Assembly (NCBI GenBank): GCA_964631335.1
Contig: CAZVXD010000032.1
Coordinates: forward strand, 1 to 18,764
Origin: JAFGHJ01 sp964631335
GTDB taxonomy: Bacteria; Hydrothermota; UBA3072
Direction of reading: 5' to 3'
Length of the DNA: 18,764 nt
Each line of letters opens with the position of its first letter. The stretch's first letter is position 1. This document shows positions 7,810-14,977 of the stretch, one piece after another. A program made the position numbers and the translations under genes. The notes beneath the pieces were generated by a model that had not been told where the DNA came from, made no database searches, and was given only the letters and a program-made list of their open reading frames with translations.

Positions 7810-9199
7810 AAAGACCGAATATAAACCTACGATCGGTATAGAGGTTCACGCCCAGCTTAAAACAACCACAAAGTTGTTTTGTGGTTGTCCGGTAGAATTC
7901 GGGGGGAAAGCTAACTCTAATGTTTGTCCTATCTGTCTCGGTTTGCCGGGAATTCTTCCTTCGTTGAATAAAAAAGCTGTGGAGCTTGCCATAAAAGCCG
8001 GTCTTGCCTTAAATTGTGGAATCAATACAAAATCTATTTTCGCCAGAAAAAATTATTTCTATCCTGATTTGCCAAAAGGATATCAAATTACACAGTACCG
8101 TTTCCCGATTGCTTCTTCGGGAGAAATTCTTGTAGAAGGTAAGAAAATAAGAATAAAAAGGGTACACCTGGAAGAAGAATCGGCGAAGCTGATACACGAG
8201 GAGGATAAATCTCTGGTAGATTACAACAGAGCCGGGCTTCCTTTGATTGAAATAGTTACCGAACCCGATATAGACTCGCCGGATATGGCGGTCGCGTATC
8301 TTAAAACATTACAGAAGATTTTACAATTCGAGGAAATCTCAGGAGCGGTAATGGCGAGAGGTGAATTCAGGTGTGAGCCGAACATATCCGTGAGTAAAAA
8401 AGAAGGTGAACTCGGGACAAGGACAGAAGTTAAAAACCTCAATTCCTTCCGAGCAGTAAAAAACTCTCTTCTTTCCGAAATCGAACGGCAGATAGGAATA
8501 CTGGAAGAAGGAGGAGAGGTCGAACAGGCCACGATACATTATTCGGAGAAAACTCATAAAACCTGGGCGGCAAGAACAAAAGAGGAATCTTCCGATTACA
8601 GATATTTTCCCGAGCCCGATTTACCTCCTCTGTTATTGGACGAAAAATGGATAGAAGAAATAAAATCAAGTATAGGTGAATTACCGTTAAAGAAAAAAGA
8701 GAAATTTATGAAACTCGGATTGAGTGAAGAAGACGCTGTAATAATATCAAATTCCGTCAGGGCTTCTCGTTTGATGGAAGAAACTTTGAAAATTGTCGAT
8801 GACCCGGCGGAAATCAGTAAGTGGATATTAAGAGATTACAGAAGTCTGGGTGAACCCGATATTCCCCCGCAAGATTTCGCCGGGATGATACAAATGGTTA
8901 TTGAGGGTAAAATTTCAAGAACCGCGGGAGCGGAAGTGTTCGCGGAAATGGTAAAGACAGGAAAATCTCCTGAAGAAATAGTAAAAGAAAAAAATCTTTC
9001 CAAAATATCAGACTCAGAAACTTTAGAACAAATGGTCCGGGAAGTTTTTGAGGAAAATCCTGATGAGTCGACCCGCTTTGAAAACGGAGAAGGCAAATTG
9101 CTCGGTTTTTTCATCGGTCAGGTGATGAAGAAAACAGGAGGGAAAGCGGATCCCAGAGAGGTCTCACGGTTAGTATCCGAGTATGAAAAAAAATATTGA
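7799..9199 (+). CDS. gatB: Asp-tRNA(Asn)/Glu-tRNA(Gln) amidotransferase subunit B
   Basis: GatB activates the side-chain carboxylate of the misacylated tRNA with ATP and transfers ammonia from GatA. The 466 residues contain GIEVHAQLKTTTKLFCGC near the N-terminus and the zinc site Cys28, Cys30, Cys43, Cys46 (FCGC...CPIC). The ARKNYFYPDLPKGYQITQY motif of the GatB/GatE kinase-like cradle follows at about 82-100, then HLEEESAKLIH and DYNRAGLPLIEIV. The C-terminal part (about 320-466) is the helical plus YqeY-like tRNA-binding tail. Length is typical. An AAGGAT site sits 7 bases before the ATG, within gatA. The end overlaps uvrA by 17 bases. Presence of GatCAB suggests that Gln-tRNA and/or Asn-tRNA is made by the indirect route; GlnRS or AsnRS genes elsewhere could change this. 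Confidence 0.96.
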   Translation: MDFKKTEYKPTIGIEVHAQLKTTTKLFCGCPVEFGGKANSNVCPICLGLPGILPSLNKKAVELAIKAGLALNCGINTKSIFARKNYFYPDLPKGYQITQYRFPIASSGEILVEGKKIRIKRVHLEEESAKLIHEEDKSLVDYNRAGLPLIEIVTEPDIDSPDMAVAYLKTLQKILQFEEISGAVMARGEFRCEPNISVSKKEGELGTRTEVKNLNSFRAVKNSLLSEIERQIGILEEGGEVEQATIHYSEKTHKTWAARTKEESSDYRYFPEPDLPPLLLDEKWIEEIKSSIGELPLKKKEKFMKLGLSEEDAVIISNSVRASRLMEETLKIVDDPAEISKWILRDYRSLGEPDIPPQDFAGMIQMVIEGKISRTAGAEVFAEMVKTGKSPEEIVKEKNLSKISDSETLEQMVREVFEENPDESTRFENGEGKLLGFFIGQVMKKTGGKADPREVSRLVSEYEKKY

Positions 9200-11948
9200 A
9201 ATAAAAAAAGCGTCTGTCCATAATTTGAAGGGAATAGACGTCGAAATACCCCGCGATGAATTAGTTATCATAACAGGCATCTCCGGTTCCGGAAAATCCT
9301 CTTTGGCTTTCGATACAATATATGCCGAAGGTCAGAGGAGGTACGTCGAATCTCTGTCCGCTTACGCCAGGCAATTTTTAGGGGTTATGGATAAACCCGA
9401 GGTTCAATCCATAACAAACCTTTCACCAACTATTTCAATCGAACAGAGAAAGCTTTCAAAAAATCCCCGTTCTACCGTGGGTACGGTGACCGAAATATAC
9501 GATTATCTCAGGGTGCTTTTCGCCAGAACCGGTATGGCTTACTGCTACAACTGCGGGAAAGAAATTTCCTCTCAGACTGTTGATGAAATCGTCGCTCAAA
9601 TTTTATCATACCCTGAGAATACCCGTCTCTATATACTCGCCCCCATCGCCAGAGGCAAAAAGGGGACTTTTTCAGCCGAACTTAAAAAAATAGAAGAAAA
9701 GGGGTACGTGAGAATAATAATAGACGGAGAAATTTACGACATAGAGAACGTTCCCGAACTCGATAAGAATAAACCCCACAACATAGAAATAGTGGTGGAC
9801 CGGATAAAAGTTAAAGCAGATATAAGGAGCAGAGTGGCGGATTCCGTGGAAACCGCTCTTGAAGAAACCGACGGGATATTGATAATAAAGGATATAGACA
9901 ACGATTCAGGCAGGATCTTTTCGACAAAATTCGCCTGCCCGGACTGTGGAATCAGTTATCCCGAGATTTCGCCCAGGCTTTTTTCCTTCAACTCTCCTTA
10001 CGGAGCATGCCCTAAATGTCAGGGAATAGGAACGGAGATGGAGATAGATCCTGATAATATAATACTTAACGGATCGCTTTCTGTCCTTGAAGGAGCTATC
10101 GCCCCGGTGGGAGAACCCAGAGGGAGATTTCTGCGTGAGTTAAATTCTCTGGAGGAAAATTATGATTTAGATTTAGATACGCCCTGGAAGGATTTAACCG
10201 AAAAAGAGAAAAATTTGATCTTATACGGCGGCGATTACTGGGAGGGGGTAATCCCTTATTTAGACAGAAGACATCGCGATACGGAGTCCGATTGGATAAG
10301 GAGTGAAATAGAAAAATATATGATTTTCGCGCCCTGCGCGCAGTGTCGGGGGGCGAGGCTTCGAAAAGAAGCTTTATCGGTAAAAATACAGGATACTAAT
10401 ATACACGATGTGGCAAAAATGAATATAGCCGCTGCCAGGAAGTTCATAGAAAATGTTAAGTTCGAAGATGAAAGGAAAAAAATAGCGGCTGAATTGATAA
10501 GAGAAATACGTCATCGACTTCGTTTCTTGGAAGACGTCGGGGTAGATTATCTGACTCTGGAAAGGTCGACTCAAACTCTTGCCGGAGGAGAGGCTCAGAG
10601 AGTGCATCTGGCGACTCAAATAGGTTCGGGTCTTGTGGGTATTATTTATATCTTAGATGAACCTACAATCGGCTTGCATGAAAGAGACATATTAAGGCTG
10701 ATTAAAACCTTAAAATCACTTCGTGATATAGGAAACACAGTTATTTTAGTAGAGCATGATTTTAAAAGTATTTTATCCGCGGACTGGGTTATCGACCTCG
10801 GTCCGGGAGCGGGAGAGAGGGGAGGGAAAGTGGTCTTCGCGGGTACGCCGAGCGATTTGAAAAAAGACGGCAAAACCATAACCGGTAAATATCTTTCCGG
10901 AAAAGAAAAAATCCCGATACCGGAGACTCGTAATAAAAAAGAGAAAGATAGAGTTATTAAGATTCTGGGCGCCCGCGGGAATAATCTGAAAGATATAGAC
11001 ATCGAAATACCTTTGAACTGTTTTGTCTGTATAACAGGCGTTTCGGGTTCAGGAAAGAGTACTCTTCTTATCGATATTTTATACAGAGCTCTCGCCAGGA
11101 CCTTCCACGGTTCGAGATATCTTCCTCTCGAACATGAGAAAATCGAAGGGATCGAGAACATAGATAAGGTTATAAATATCGATCAGAGTCCCATCGGCAG
11201 AACTCCACGCTCTAACCCGGCGACCTACACAGGGGTTTTCGACCCGATAAGAGACTTTTTCGCCGAACTACCCGCTTCGAGGGTTAGAGGTTACAATAAA
11301 GGAAGATTTTCCTTTAATGTGGAGGGCGGAAGGTGCGAAGAATGTAATGGCCAGGGACAGAAAAAAATAGAAATGCATTTTTTGTCCGATGTTTATGTTA
11401 CATGTAAAGCTTGTAAGGGCAGGAGATATAAAAAAGAAACGCTGGAAGTCGAGTATAAAGAAAAAAACATCGCGGAAATTCTGGATTTAACAGTTTCTGA
11501 AGCGCTCGATTTCTTTTCCGATATTCCAAAGGCGAAACAGAAGCTGCAGCTCCTTCAGGATGTGGGACTCGGCTATATAAGACTGGGCCAGCCCGCGACT
11601 ACACTTTCAGGGGGGGAAGCCCAGAGAATAAAACTCGCCAAAGAACTTTCTAAAGTCGCCACAGGGGATACTCTCTATCTTCTGGATGAGCCGACAACCG
11701 GTCTGCACGCGCACGATATTAGATTACTTTTAAAAATATTGAAACGTCTCGTGGATATGGGTAACACTGTCGTGGTTATCGAACATAACCTCGACGTTAT
11801 AAAATGCGCGGACTGGATAATAGATCTCGGTCCCGAAGGCGGGGAAGAAGGCGGAGAGCTCATCGGGGAAGGAATACCCGAGGAAATCGCGGAGATAAAG
11901 AAATCCTATACGGGGAAATTTTTGAAAGAAATTTTACAAAAAGTTTAA
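9183..11948 (+). CDS. uvrA: Excinuclease ABC subunit A
   Basis: UvrA is the ATP-dependent damage-recognition subunit of nucleotide excision repair, and it loads UvrB. The 921-residue protein has two ABC ATPase modules. The first has Walker A GISGSGKSS (32-40) and signature LAGGEAQR (from 466); the second has Walker A GVSGSGKST (619-627) and a signature LSGGEAQR. Zinc-binding cysteine pairs are at 252/255 with 275/278 and at 718/721 with 741/744, the latter being the damage-sensing zinc module. CYNCG at 121-125 is an extra CxxC common in UvrA. Length is close to the usual 940. The ATG lies 17 bases before the gatB stop with only a weak Shine-Dalgarno sequence, so translation is probably coupled to gatB. 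Only one base separates its stop from the first tandem-repeat module downstream. With pcrA at the head of the same block, both ends of the operon encode DNA repair functions. Confidence 0.97.
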   Translation: MKKNIEIKKASVHNLKGIDVEIPRDELVIITGISGSGKSSLAFDTIYAEGQRRYVESLSAYARQFLGVMDKPEVQSITNLSPTISIEQRKLSKNPRSTVGTVTEIYDYLRVLFARTGMAYCYNCGKEISSQTVDEIVAQILSYPENTRLYILAPIARGKKGTFSAELKKIEEKGYVRIIIDGEIYDIENVPELDKNKPHNIEIVVDRIKVKADIRSRVADSVETALEETDGILIIKDIDNDSGRIFSTKFACPDCGISYPEISPRLFSFNSPYGACPKCQGIGTEMEIDPDNIILNGSLSVLEGAIAPVGEPRGRFLRELNSLEENYDLDLDTPWKDLTEKEKNLILYGGDYWEGVIPYLDRRHRDTESDWIRSEIEKYMIFAPCAQCRGARLRKEALSVKIQDTNIHDVAKMNIAAARKFIENVKFEDERKKIAAELIREIRHRLRFLEDVGVDYLTLERSTQTLAGGEAQRVHLATQIGSGLVGIIYILDEPTIGLHERDILRLIKTLKSLRDIGNTVILVEHDFKSILSADWVIDLGPGAGERGGKVVFAGTPSDLKKDGKTITGKYLSGKEKIPIPETRNKKEKDRVIKILGARGNNLKDIDIEIPLNCFVCITGVSGSGKSTLLIDILYRALARTFHGSRYLPLEHEKIEGIENIDKVINIDQSPIGRTPRSNPATYTGVFDPIRDFFAELPASRVRGYNKGRFSFNVEGGRCEECNGQGQKKIEMHFLSDVYVTCKACKGRRYKKETLEVEYKEKNIAEILDLTVSEALDFFSDIPKAKQKLQLLQDVGLGYIRLGQPATTLSGGEAQRIKLAKELSKVATGDTLYLLDEPTTGLHAHDIRLLLKILKRLVDMGNTVVVIEHNLDVIKCADWIIDLGPEGGEEGGELIGEGIPEEIAEIKKSYTGKFLKEILQKV

Positions 11949-11949
11949 C

Positions 11950-11995
11950 CACAGAGAACACAGAGAAACAAAAAACACACAGAGAGCACAGAGAA
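11950..11995 (+). repeat. 9-base tandem module, unit CACAGAGAA
   Basis: CACAGAGAA occurs at 11950-11958 and 11959-11967, then a 10-base A-rich degenerate unit, then CACAGAGAG at 11978-11986 and CACAGAGAA at 11987-11995. It begins one base after the uvrA stop codon. Confidence 0.9.
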
Positions 11996-12034
11996 AAATT
12001 TGTTGTTTAAAACCCCACTCCCCACAATATTCAC

Positions 12035-12096
12035 ATGTAGGATATGTAGAGATTGTAGTTTTTTTTAAAATCCTATATTAACTACAGGTTTTACAT
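12035..12096. repeat. 9-base module (core TGTAG) present in both orientations
   Basis: The plus strand has ATGTAGGAT, ATGTAGAGA and TTGTAGTTT back to back (12035-12061). After a T8 run and AAA, the minus strand has ATGTAAAAC, CTGTAGTTA and ATATAGGAT, contiguous over 12070-12096. The whole is an imperfect inverted repeat made of six related nonamers around an AT-rich centre. Confidence 0.7.
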
Positions 12097-12109
12097 GCGC
12101 AAATTTTTT

Positions 12110-12144
12110 AACCCGGAACCCGAAACTCAAAACTCGAAACTTAT
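12110..12144 (+). repeat. 7-base tandem module, unit AACYCGA
   Basis: Five consecutive heptamers are seen: AACCCGG, AACCCGA, AACTCAA, AACTCGA, AACTTAT. The first four differ at only a few positions, and the fifth is degraded. Confidence 0.85.
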
Positions 12145-12150
12145 AATTTA

Positions 12151-12174
12151 CACGAAGGCACTAAGACACGGAGT
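12151..12174 (+). repeat. 8-base tandem module, unit CACNAAGR-like
   Basis: Three consecutive octamers CACGAAGG, CACTAAGA and CACGGAGT share CAC at positions 1-3 and a purine-rich second half. Confidence 0.7.
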
Positions 12175-12193
12175 TAAATTTTGTTTATTTTTT

Positions 12194-12221
12194 CCTAAAA
12201 CCTAAAAACAAAAACCTAAGA
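12194..12221 (+). repeat. 7-base tandem module, unit CCTAAAA
   Basis: Heptamers CCTAAAA, CCTAAAA, ACAAAAA and CCTAAGA follow without gaps. It corresponds to the AATCCTA heptamer module at 14871-14898, which is the same word in a different phase. Confidence 0.75.
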
Positions 12222-12233
12222 ATTATATTCTCA

Positions 12234-12259
12234 CACAAAGCCACAAGGATCACAAAGCC
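12234..12259 (+). repeat. 8/9-base tandem module, unit CACAAAGNC
   Basis: Units CACAAAGC, CACAAGGAT and CACAAAGCC run in series. The 10-mer CCACAAGGAT (12241-12250) recurs exactly at 14914-14923 in the second repeat region. Confidence 0.75.
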
Positions 12260-12285
12260 CCCAAACACACCACCCCGATAATAGC

Positions 12286-12315
12286 CACGGATTTACACTG
12301 ATATACACGGATTTT
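12286..12315 (+). repeat. 10-base tandem module, unit CACGGATTTA
   Basis: Three decamers, CACGGATTTA, CACTGATATA and CACGGATTTT, lie back to back. CACKGATWTA is the shared pattern. Confidence 0.85.
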
Positions 12316-12322
12316 TTTATTA

Positions 12323-12362
12323 CTATTTAACTATTAAACTATTCAACCATTCAACTGATTCT
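12323..12362 (+). repeat. 8-base tandem module, unit CTATTCAA
   Basis: Five consecutive octamers occur: CTATTTAA, CTATTAAA, CTATTCAA, CCATTCAA, CTGATTCT. The module ends 16 bases before the stop codon of the minus-strand gene and shares the 13-mer ATTCAACTGATTC (12349-12361) with 14964-14976. Confidence 0.88.
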
Positions 12363-12378
12363 TCTAATCCTTTACCGC

Positions 12379-14751
12379 TTAAAACATCTTAGCAATACCA
12401 AAGCCCATGTAAAAGTTATTATCATAATTATTGTATGTAAAATCAAGACGGGCTAATGGGAAGAGAGGTATAACCTTGTTTATCGAAAAACCGACCTCGC
12501 TCATATAACCATCATAATATGAGGGAGTATAACTCAAACTTATTAGTTTTTCTTCGGAAAACCAGGTTCTGCCTGCAGCTCCATACACAATTATTTCTAA
12601 CCCTAAATTAGCTATAAAGTCTAATCCCAACAACTCAAATGGTAAAGTGCGGAAATTATGTTCCGCGAAAACGGCGACATATTTTTCCCCCTCGAGAGGT
12701 AAAGGTCTCAGGCTTCTGAATGTTCCGAACTCGCTAAAAGAACCTGCAGACCCATAAAGTATTAAATGTTTCTGTATTGGTGGATCGCCGTATACACCCC
12801 CCGCAATCAATTTTAAATCGAGAGTATTAGGGGACATTCGCCTTTTTAAGAAAGTGTTGAACCTCCATCCAAGACTTAATTCACCTCTTGTAAACGAATA
12901 GTCTGAATCAAATATGTTAGGCGAACTGTGTTCTGCTTTTAAAGAAAAATTCTTTTCAAAAAGCCTGAATGCCGGACTGTTGTTTCTTTTTAATTCGCTC
13001 TGCTTGCCGATGTGTAAAACGGAATCCTTTCCCACTGAGATCTCAAAATTCAGAGATCTTAAAGCTCCTTCCATGATGGCCGGATTGGGTTTTGCGCCTT
13101 CTTCTTCAGGTATATTGCCCATCGACGAGTGTTTTTCCACATTAACACCAAGAGATAAACTTGTTTGGATTTTTTTAATATCGTATTTTAATTTTCCCCT
13201 TATGCCTTCATTCCAGTAGTAGTCAAAATAATCCGCTTTTGAGAGACTACTGAAAAGAAGTAACGTCATAAAATTTGAGAATACATTCGTTTCGCAGCGG
13301 ACATCAGTTCTCCTAAAGTAGTTTACATCTAGATACTTGCTTATAAATCCTACCTTCAAAGGATAATCGGAAAATTCTTCTGCATGGTCGGTCATACCAA
13401 AACCTAATTGGAGTCCTATCAGATTCTTATAATATATGATACCGTGAGCTCCGTAATAATTACCTTCTACTCTATTTTTCCACCAGGCTGGAGAAATTGA
13501 ATAATCGATGGTTTTTTGAGTCGTATCCCCAAACATTTCTCCGAGCGTTTTCCTTACAAGCGGTGCAAGCGGACCTTTTGGGTTAAGTATCTTTGCTGCA
13601 GTGATTGTGCTATCGCTATTCTCATACGCTTTCTTTTCTTTTTTTGCAAAGGGAACTTTGTCTCCCTCAGGAATTAATAAGGTGTCGAGTTCCTTTGAAT
13701 AAAATTTTTCGTCATTTTTATATAAACTATCGGGTATCGGTATATTTACCTTATAGTTCCGAACTTCAAAAAGAGTTTTACGAATTAGTCCCGAATAACT
13801 AAACAATAAATATCTTTCTTTTGCTTCACCTTCTGCGAGCAACGAAACGGGAAGCCAGTGGTCTTTACCGAAATTGCTGAATTGTTGTTTTGCATTAAAT
13901 TTAAAACTTACACCCGGAGGCCATTTGAACCCTCCTGCCGGTTTTAAGTCAACGCTCAATAGCACATAATCCGGGCTCTGAACAGTTATCTTTCCTTTAA
14001 ATAAAGGCTGTAATTGATTCTTGGGTTCTACAGATATTTCATAAATAAATTTATCTTCTGTTTCACGCTCGGATAAGAGTTTGAAGTCGTAGTACTTAAG
14101 AGCATCGGGATGAACTGTATTAATAAATTCAAAATCTAAAAAATCTATCTCTTCCTCATAAAAGTTCAAGAATATATTAAAGTTTACTTCCGGCAGTTGA
14201 GTTTTTGCCGATTCTTTTTTTGCTTTTACTACTTCTTTAAAACCTCTTTCTTTATCCCAATAAATATCAGATACGGTTTCAAACATATAGGTTAGGCTGT
14301 CTTCATTTGAGAGAAATGTGCGCAGATAAACGTTCGCCTTGAACGATTTAAGTTTGTCTTTCATCTCCTGTTTTTTCTCGATTACTTTCTTCATAATATT
14401 TATTGCCGGGTCCTCTCCAGTAATGATAACTCCCTCACCTTGTACAGGTATAGAAATTAAATTTATTACTGTGTTATCTTCGGTGCTATCTTCGACTATG
14501 AGTTTTTCGGTTTTGTATCCTATATAACTTGTAACAAGAGTTGCCGGCAGGGAGTCTAATCTAATAGAAAAAAAGCCGTCATTGTTTGTAATCGTGCCTC
14601 TGTAAGTCCCTTCGATTTGAATGCTTGTCGTTGGCAGTGGTTCCTTTGTTTTGAAATCCCTTACAGAGCCATGAAAAATTTTGTAAGCGAACAACCCTGG
14701 ATTAACAGTAAATAGCAGTAAGAAAAAAATAAAAAAATGTTTTTTTGACAT
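12379..14751 (-). CDS. DUF5686-type outer membrane protein with CarboxypepD-regulatory-like domain
   Basis: From the ATG at 14751 the protein has 790 residues. Residues 1-22 are a classical signal peptide (KK, then FFIFFLLLF, cleavage likely after LFA). Residues about 24-102 are a carboxypeptidase-regulatory-like beta-sandwich (GSVRDFKTKEPLPTTSIQI, SYIGYKTEKL), as at the N-terminus of many Bacteroidetes surface proteins. Then comes the EDPAINIMKKVIEKK motif (from residue 113) and a long region resembling the DUF5686 family. The last third alternates like beta-barrel strands and ends in Phe, the usual outer-membrane-protein C-terminus. The precise function is unknown; related N-terminal domains occur in TonB-dependent receptors, but no plug domain is visible. 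A TTG at 14769 would add six residues, but the predicted promoter leaves it almost leaderless, while ATG 14751 has GAGGTT 12 bases upstream. It is the only gene lying between the two repeat-mosaic regions. Confidence 0.8.
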   Translation of the reverse strand: MSKKHFFIFFLLLFTVNPGLFAYKIFHGSVRDFKTKEPLPTTSIQIEGTYRGTITNNDGFFSIRLDSLPATLVTSYIGYKTEKLIVEDSTEDNTVINLISIPVQGEGVIITGEDPAINIMKKVIEKKQEMKDKLKSFKANVYLRTFLSNEDSLTYMFETVSDIYWDKERGFKEVVKAKKESAKTQLPEVNFNIFLNFYEEEIDFLDFEFINTVHPDALKYYDFKLLSERETEDKFIYEISVEPKNQLQPLFKGKITVQSPDYVLLSVDLKPAGGFKWPPGVSFKFNAKQQFSNFGKDHWLPVSLLAEGEAKERYLLFSYSGLIRKTLFEVRNYKVNIPIPDSLYKNDEKFYSKELDTLLIPEGDKVPFAKKEKKAYENSDSTITAAKILNPKGPLAPLVRKTLGEMFGDTTQKTIDYSISPAWWKNRVEGNYYGAHGIIYYKNLIGLQLGFGMTDHAEEFSDYPLKVGFISKYLDVNYFRRTDVRCETNVFSNFMTLLLFSSLSKADYFDYYWNEGIRGKLKYDIKKIQTSLSLGVNVEKHSSMGNIPEEEGAKPNPAIMEGALRSLNFEISVGKDSVLHIGKQSELKRNNSPAFRLFEKNFSLKAEHSSPNIFDSDYSFTRGELSLGWRFNTFLKRRMSPNTLDLKLIAGGVYGDPPIQKHLILYGSAGSFSEFGTFRSLRPLPLEGEKYVAVFAEHNFRTLPFELLGLDFIANLGLEIIVYGAAGRTWFSEEKLISLSYTPSYYDGYMSEVGFSINKVIPLFPLARLDFTYNNYDNNFYMGFGIAKMF

Positions 14752-14778
14752 ATTTATTAGTAACCTCAAGCCTATTTA

Positions 14779-14806
14779 AGTATATTTTTTAAATTAACAT
14801 TGTCAA
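14779..14806 (-). promoter_or_regulatory. Strong sigma70-type promoter for the minus-strand gene
   Basis: On the minus strand, TTGACA (14806-14801, perfect -35) is followed after 16 bases by TATACT (14784-14779). The expected start near 14772 gives a leader of about 21 bases to ATG 14751 that contains GAGGTT, but only about 3 bases to the alternative TTG. It therefore supports the ATG start. Confidence 0.7.
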
Positions 14807-14830
14807 GTGTTGAGTTTATCATATACTTTT

Positions 14831-14858
14831 TGCCGTCGTCCGTCTGCGGTCTTCGGTC
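14831..14858 (+). repeat. 7-base tandem module, unit TKCSGTC
   Basis: Four heptamers, TGCCGTC, GTCCGTC, TGCGGTC and TTCGGTC, lie back to back. This GC-rich word stands out from the AT-rich surroundings and has no copy in locus A. Confidence 0.85.
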
Positions 14859-14870
14859 GGAGTTTTGCTT

Positions 14871-14898
14871 AAATCCCAATCCTAAATCCTAAATTCTA
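14871..14898 (+). repeat. 7-base tandem module, unit AATCCTA
   Basis: Heptamers AAATCCC, AATCCTA, AATCCTA and AATTCTA are contiguous. It is the locus B counterpart of the CCTAAAA module at 12194-12221. Confidence 0.85.
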
Positions 14899-14904
14899 AT
14901 ATTG

Positions 14905-14923
14905 CCACAAAGACCACAAGGAT
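14905..14923 (+). repeat. 9-base tandem module, unit CCACAARGA
   Basis: CCACAAAGA and CCACAAGGA are adjacent, followed by T. The 10-mer CCACAAGGAT is identical to 12241-12250, and the module follows the CCTAA-type heptamers in both loci. Confidence 0.75.
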
Positions 14924-14929
14924 TTTTAA

Positions 14930-14977
14930 CTGTTCAACCATTAAATTATTTGACAATTTAACGATTCAACTGATTCG
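14930..14977 (+). repeat. 8-base tandem module, unit CNATTYAA
   Basis: Six contiguous octamers occur: CTGTTCAA, CCATTAAA, TTATTTGA, CAATTTAA, CGATTCAA, CTGATTCG. They match the octamer module at 12323-12362 in unit, period and terminal word. The 13-mer ATTCAACTGATTC is exact in both, and TTCAACCATT (14933-14942) recurs at 12342-12351. Confidence 0.88.

Larger units (their letters stand above)
11949..12378. other. Non-coding repeat-mosaic intergenic region between convergent genes (locus A)
   Basis: These 430 bases hold no credible gene. Instead they contain a chain of short, degenerate tandem-repeat modules separated by AT-rich spacers, each with its own unit length: 9, 9, 7, 8, 7, 8-9, 10 and 8 bases (each listed separately). 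Unit sequences differ between modules but several share a CAC/ACA core. I see no strong Rho-independent terminator on either strand, although two genes converge here. No CRISPR-like organisation is present. The region's role is unknown. Confidence 0.85.

Noticed and set aside
11804..12010. Arg-rich 68-residue open frame overlapping the end of uvrA
   Set aside because: It is an alternative frame of the strongly supported uvrA gene that runs into the repeat modules; it has no ribosome site or recognisable domain.
11949..12378. Possible CRISPR array in the repeat-rich intergenic region
   Set aside because: Units are only 7-10 bases, directly abutting and degenerate, with no unique spacers of constant length and no cas genes nearby.
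12914..13219. 101-residue plus-strand open frame inside the DUF5686-type gene
   Set aside because: It lies antisense within a well-supported coding region, with no ribosome site or domain.
14752..14769. TTG start adding six residues to the DUF5686-type protein
   Set aside because: The near-consensus minus-strand promoter would start transcription about 3 bases before it, leaving no ribosome site, while ATG 14751 has GAGGTT upstream and a standard signal peptide.
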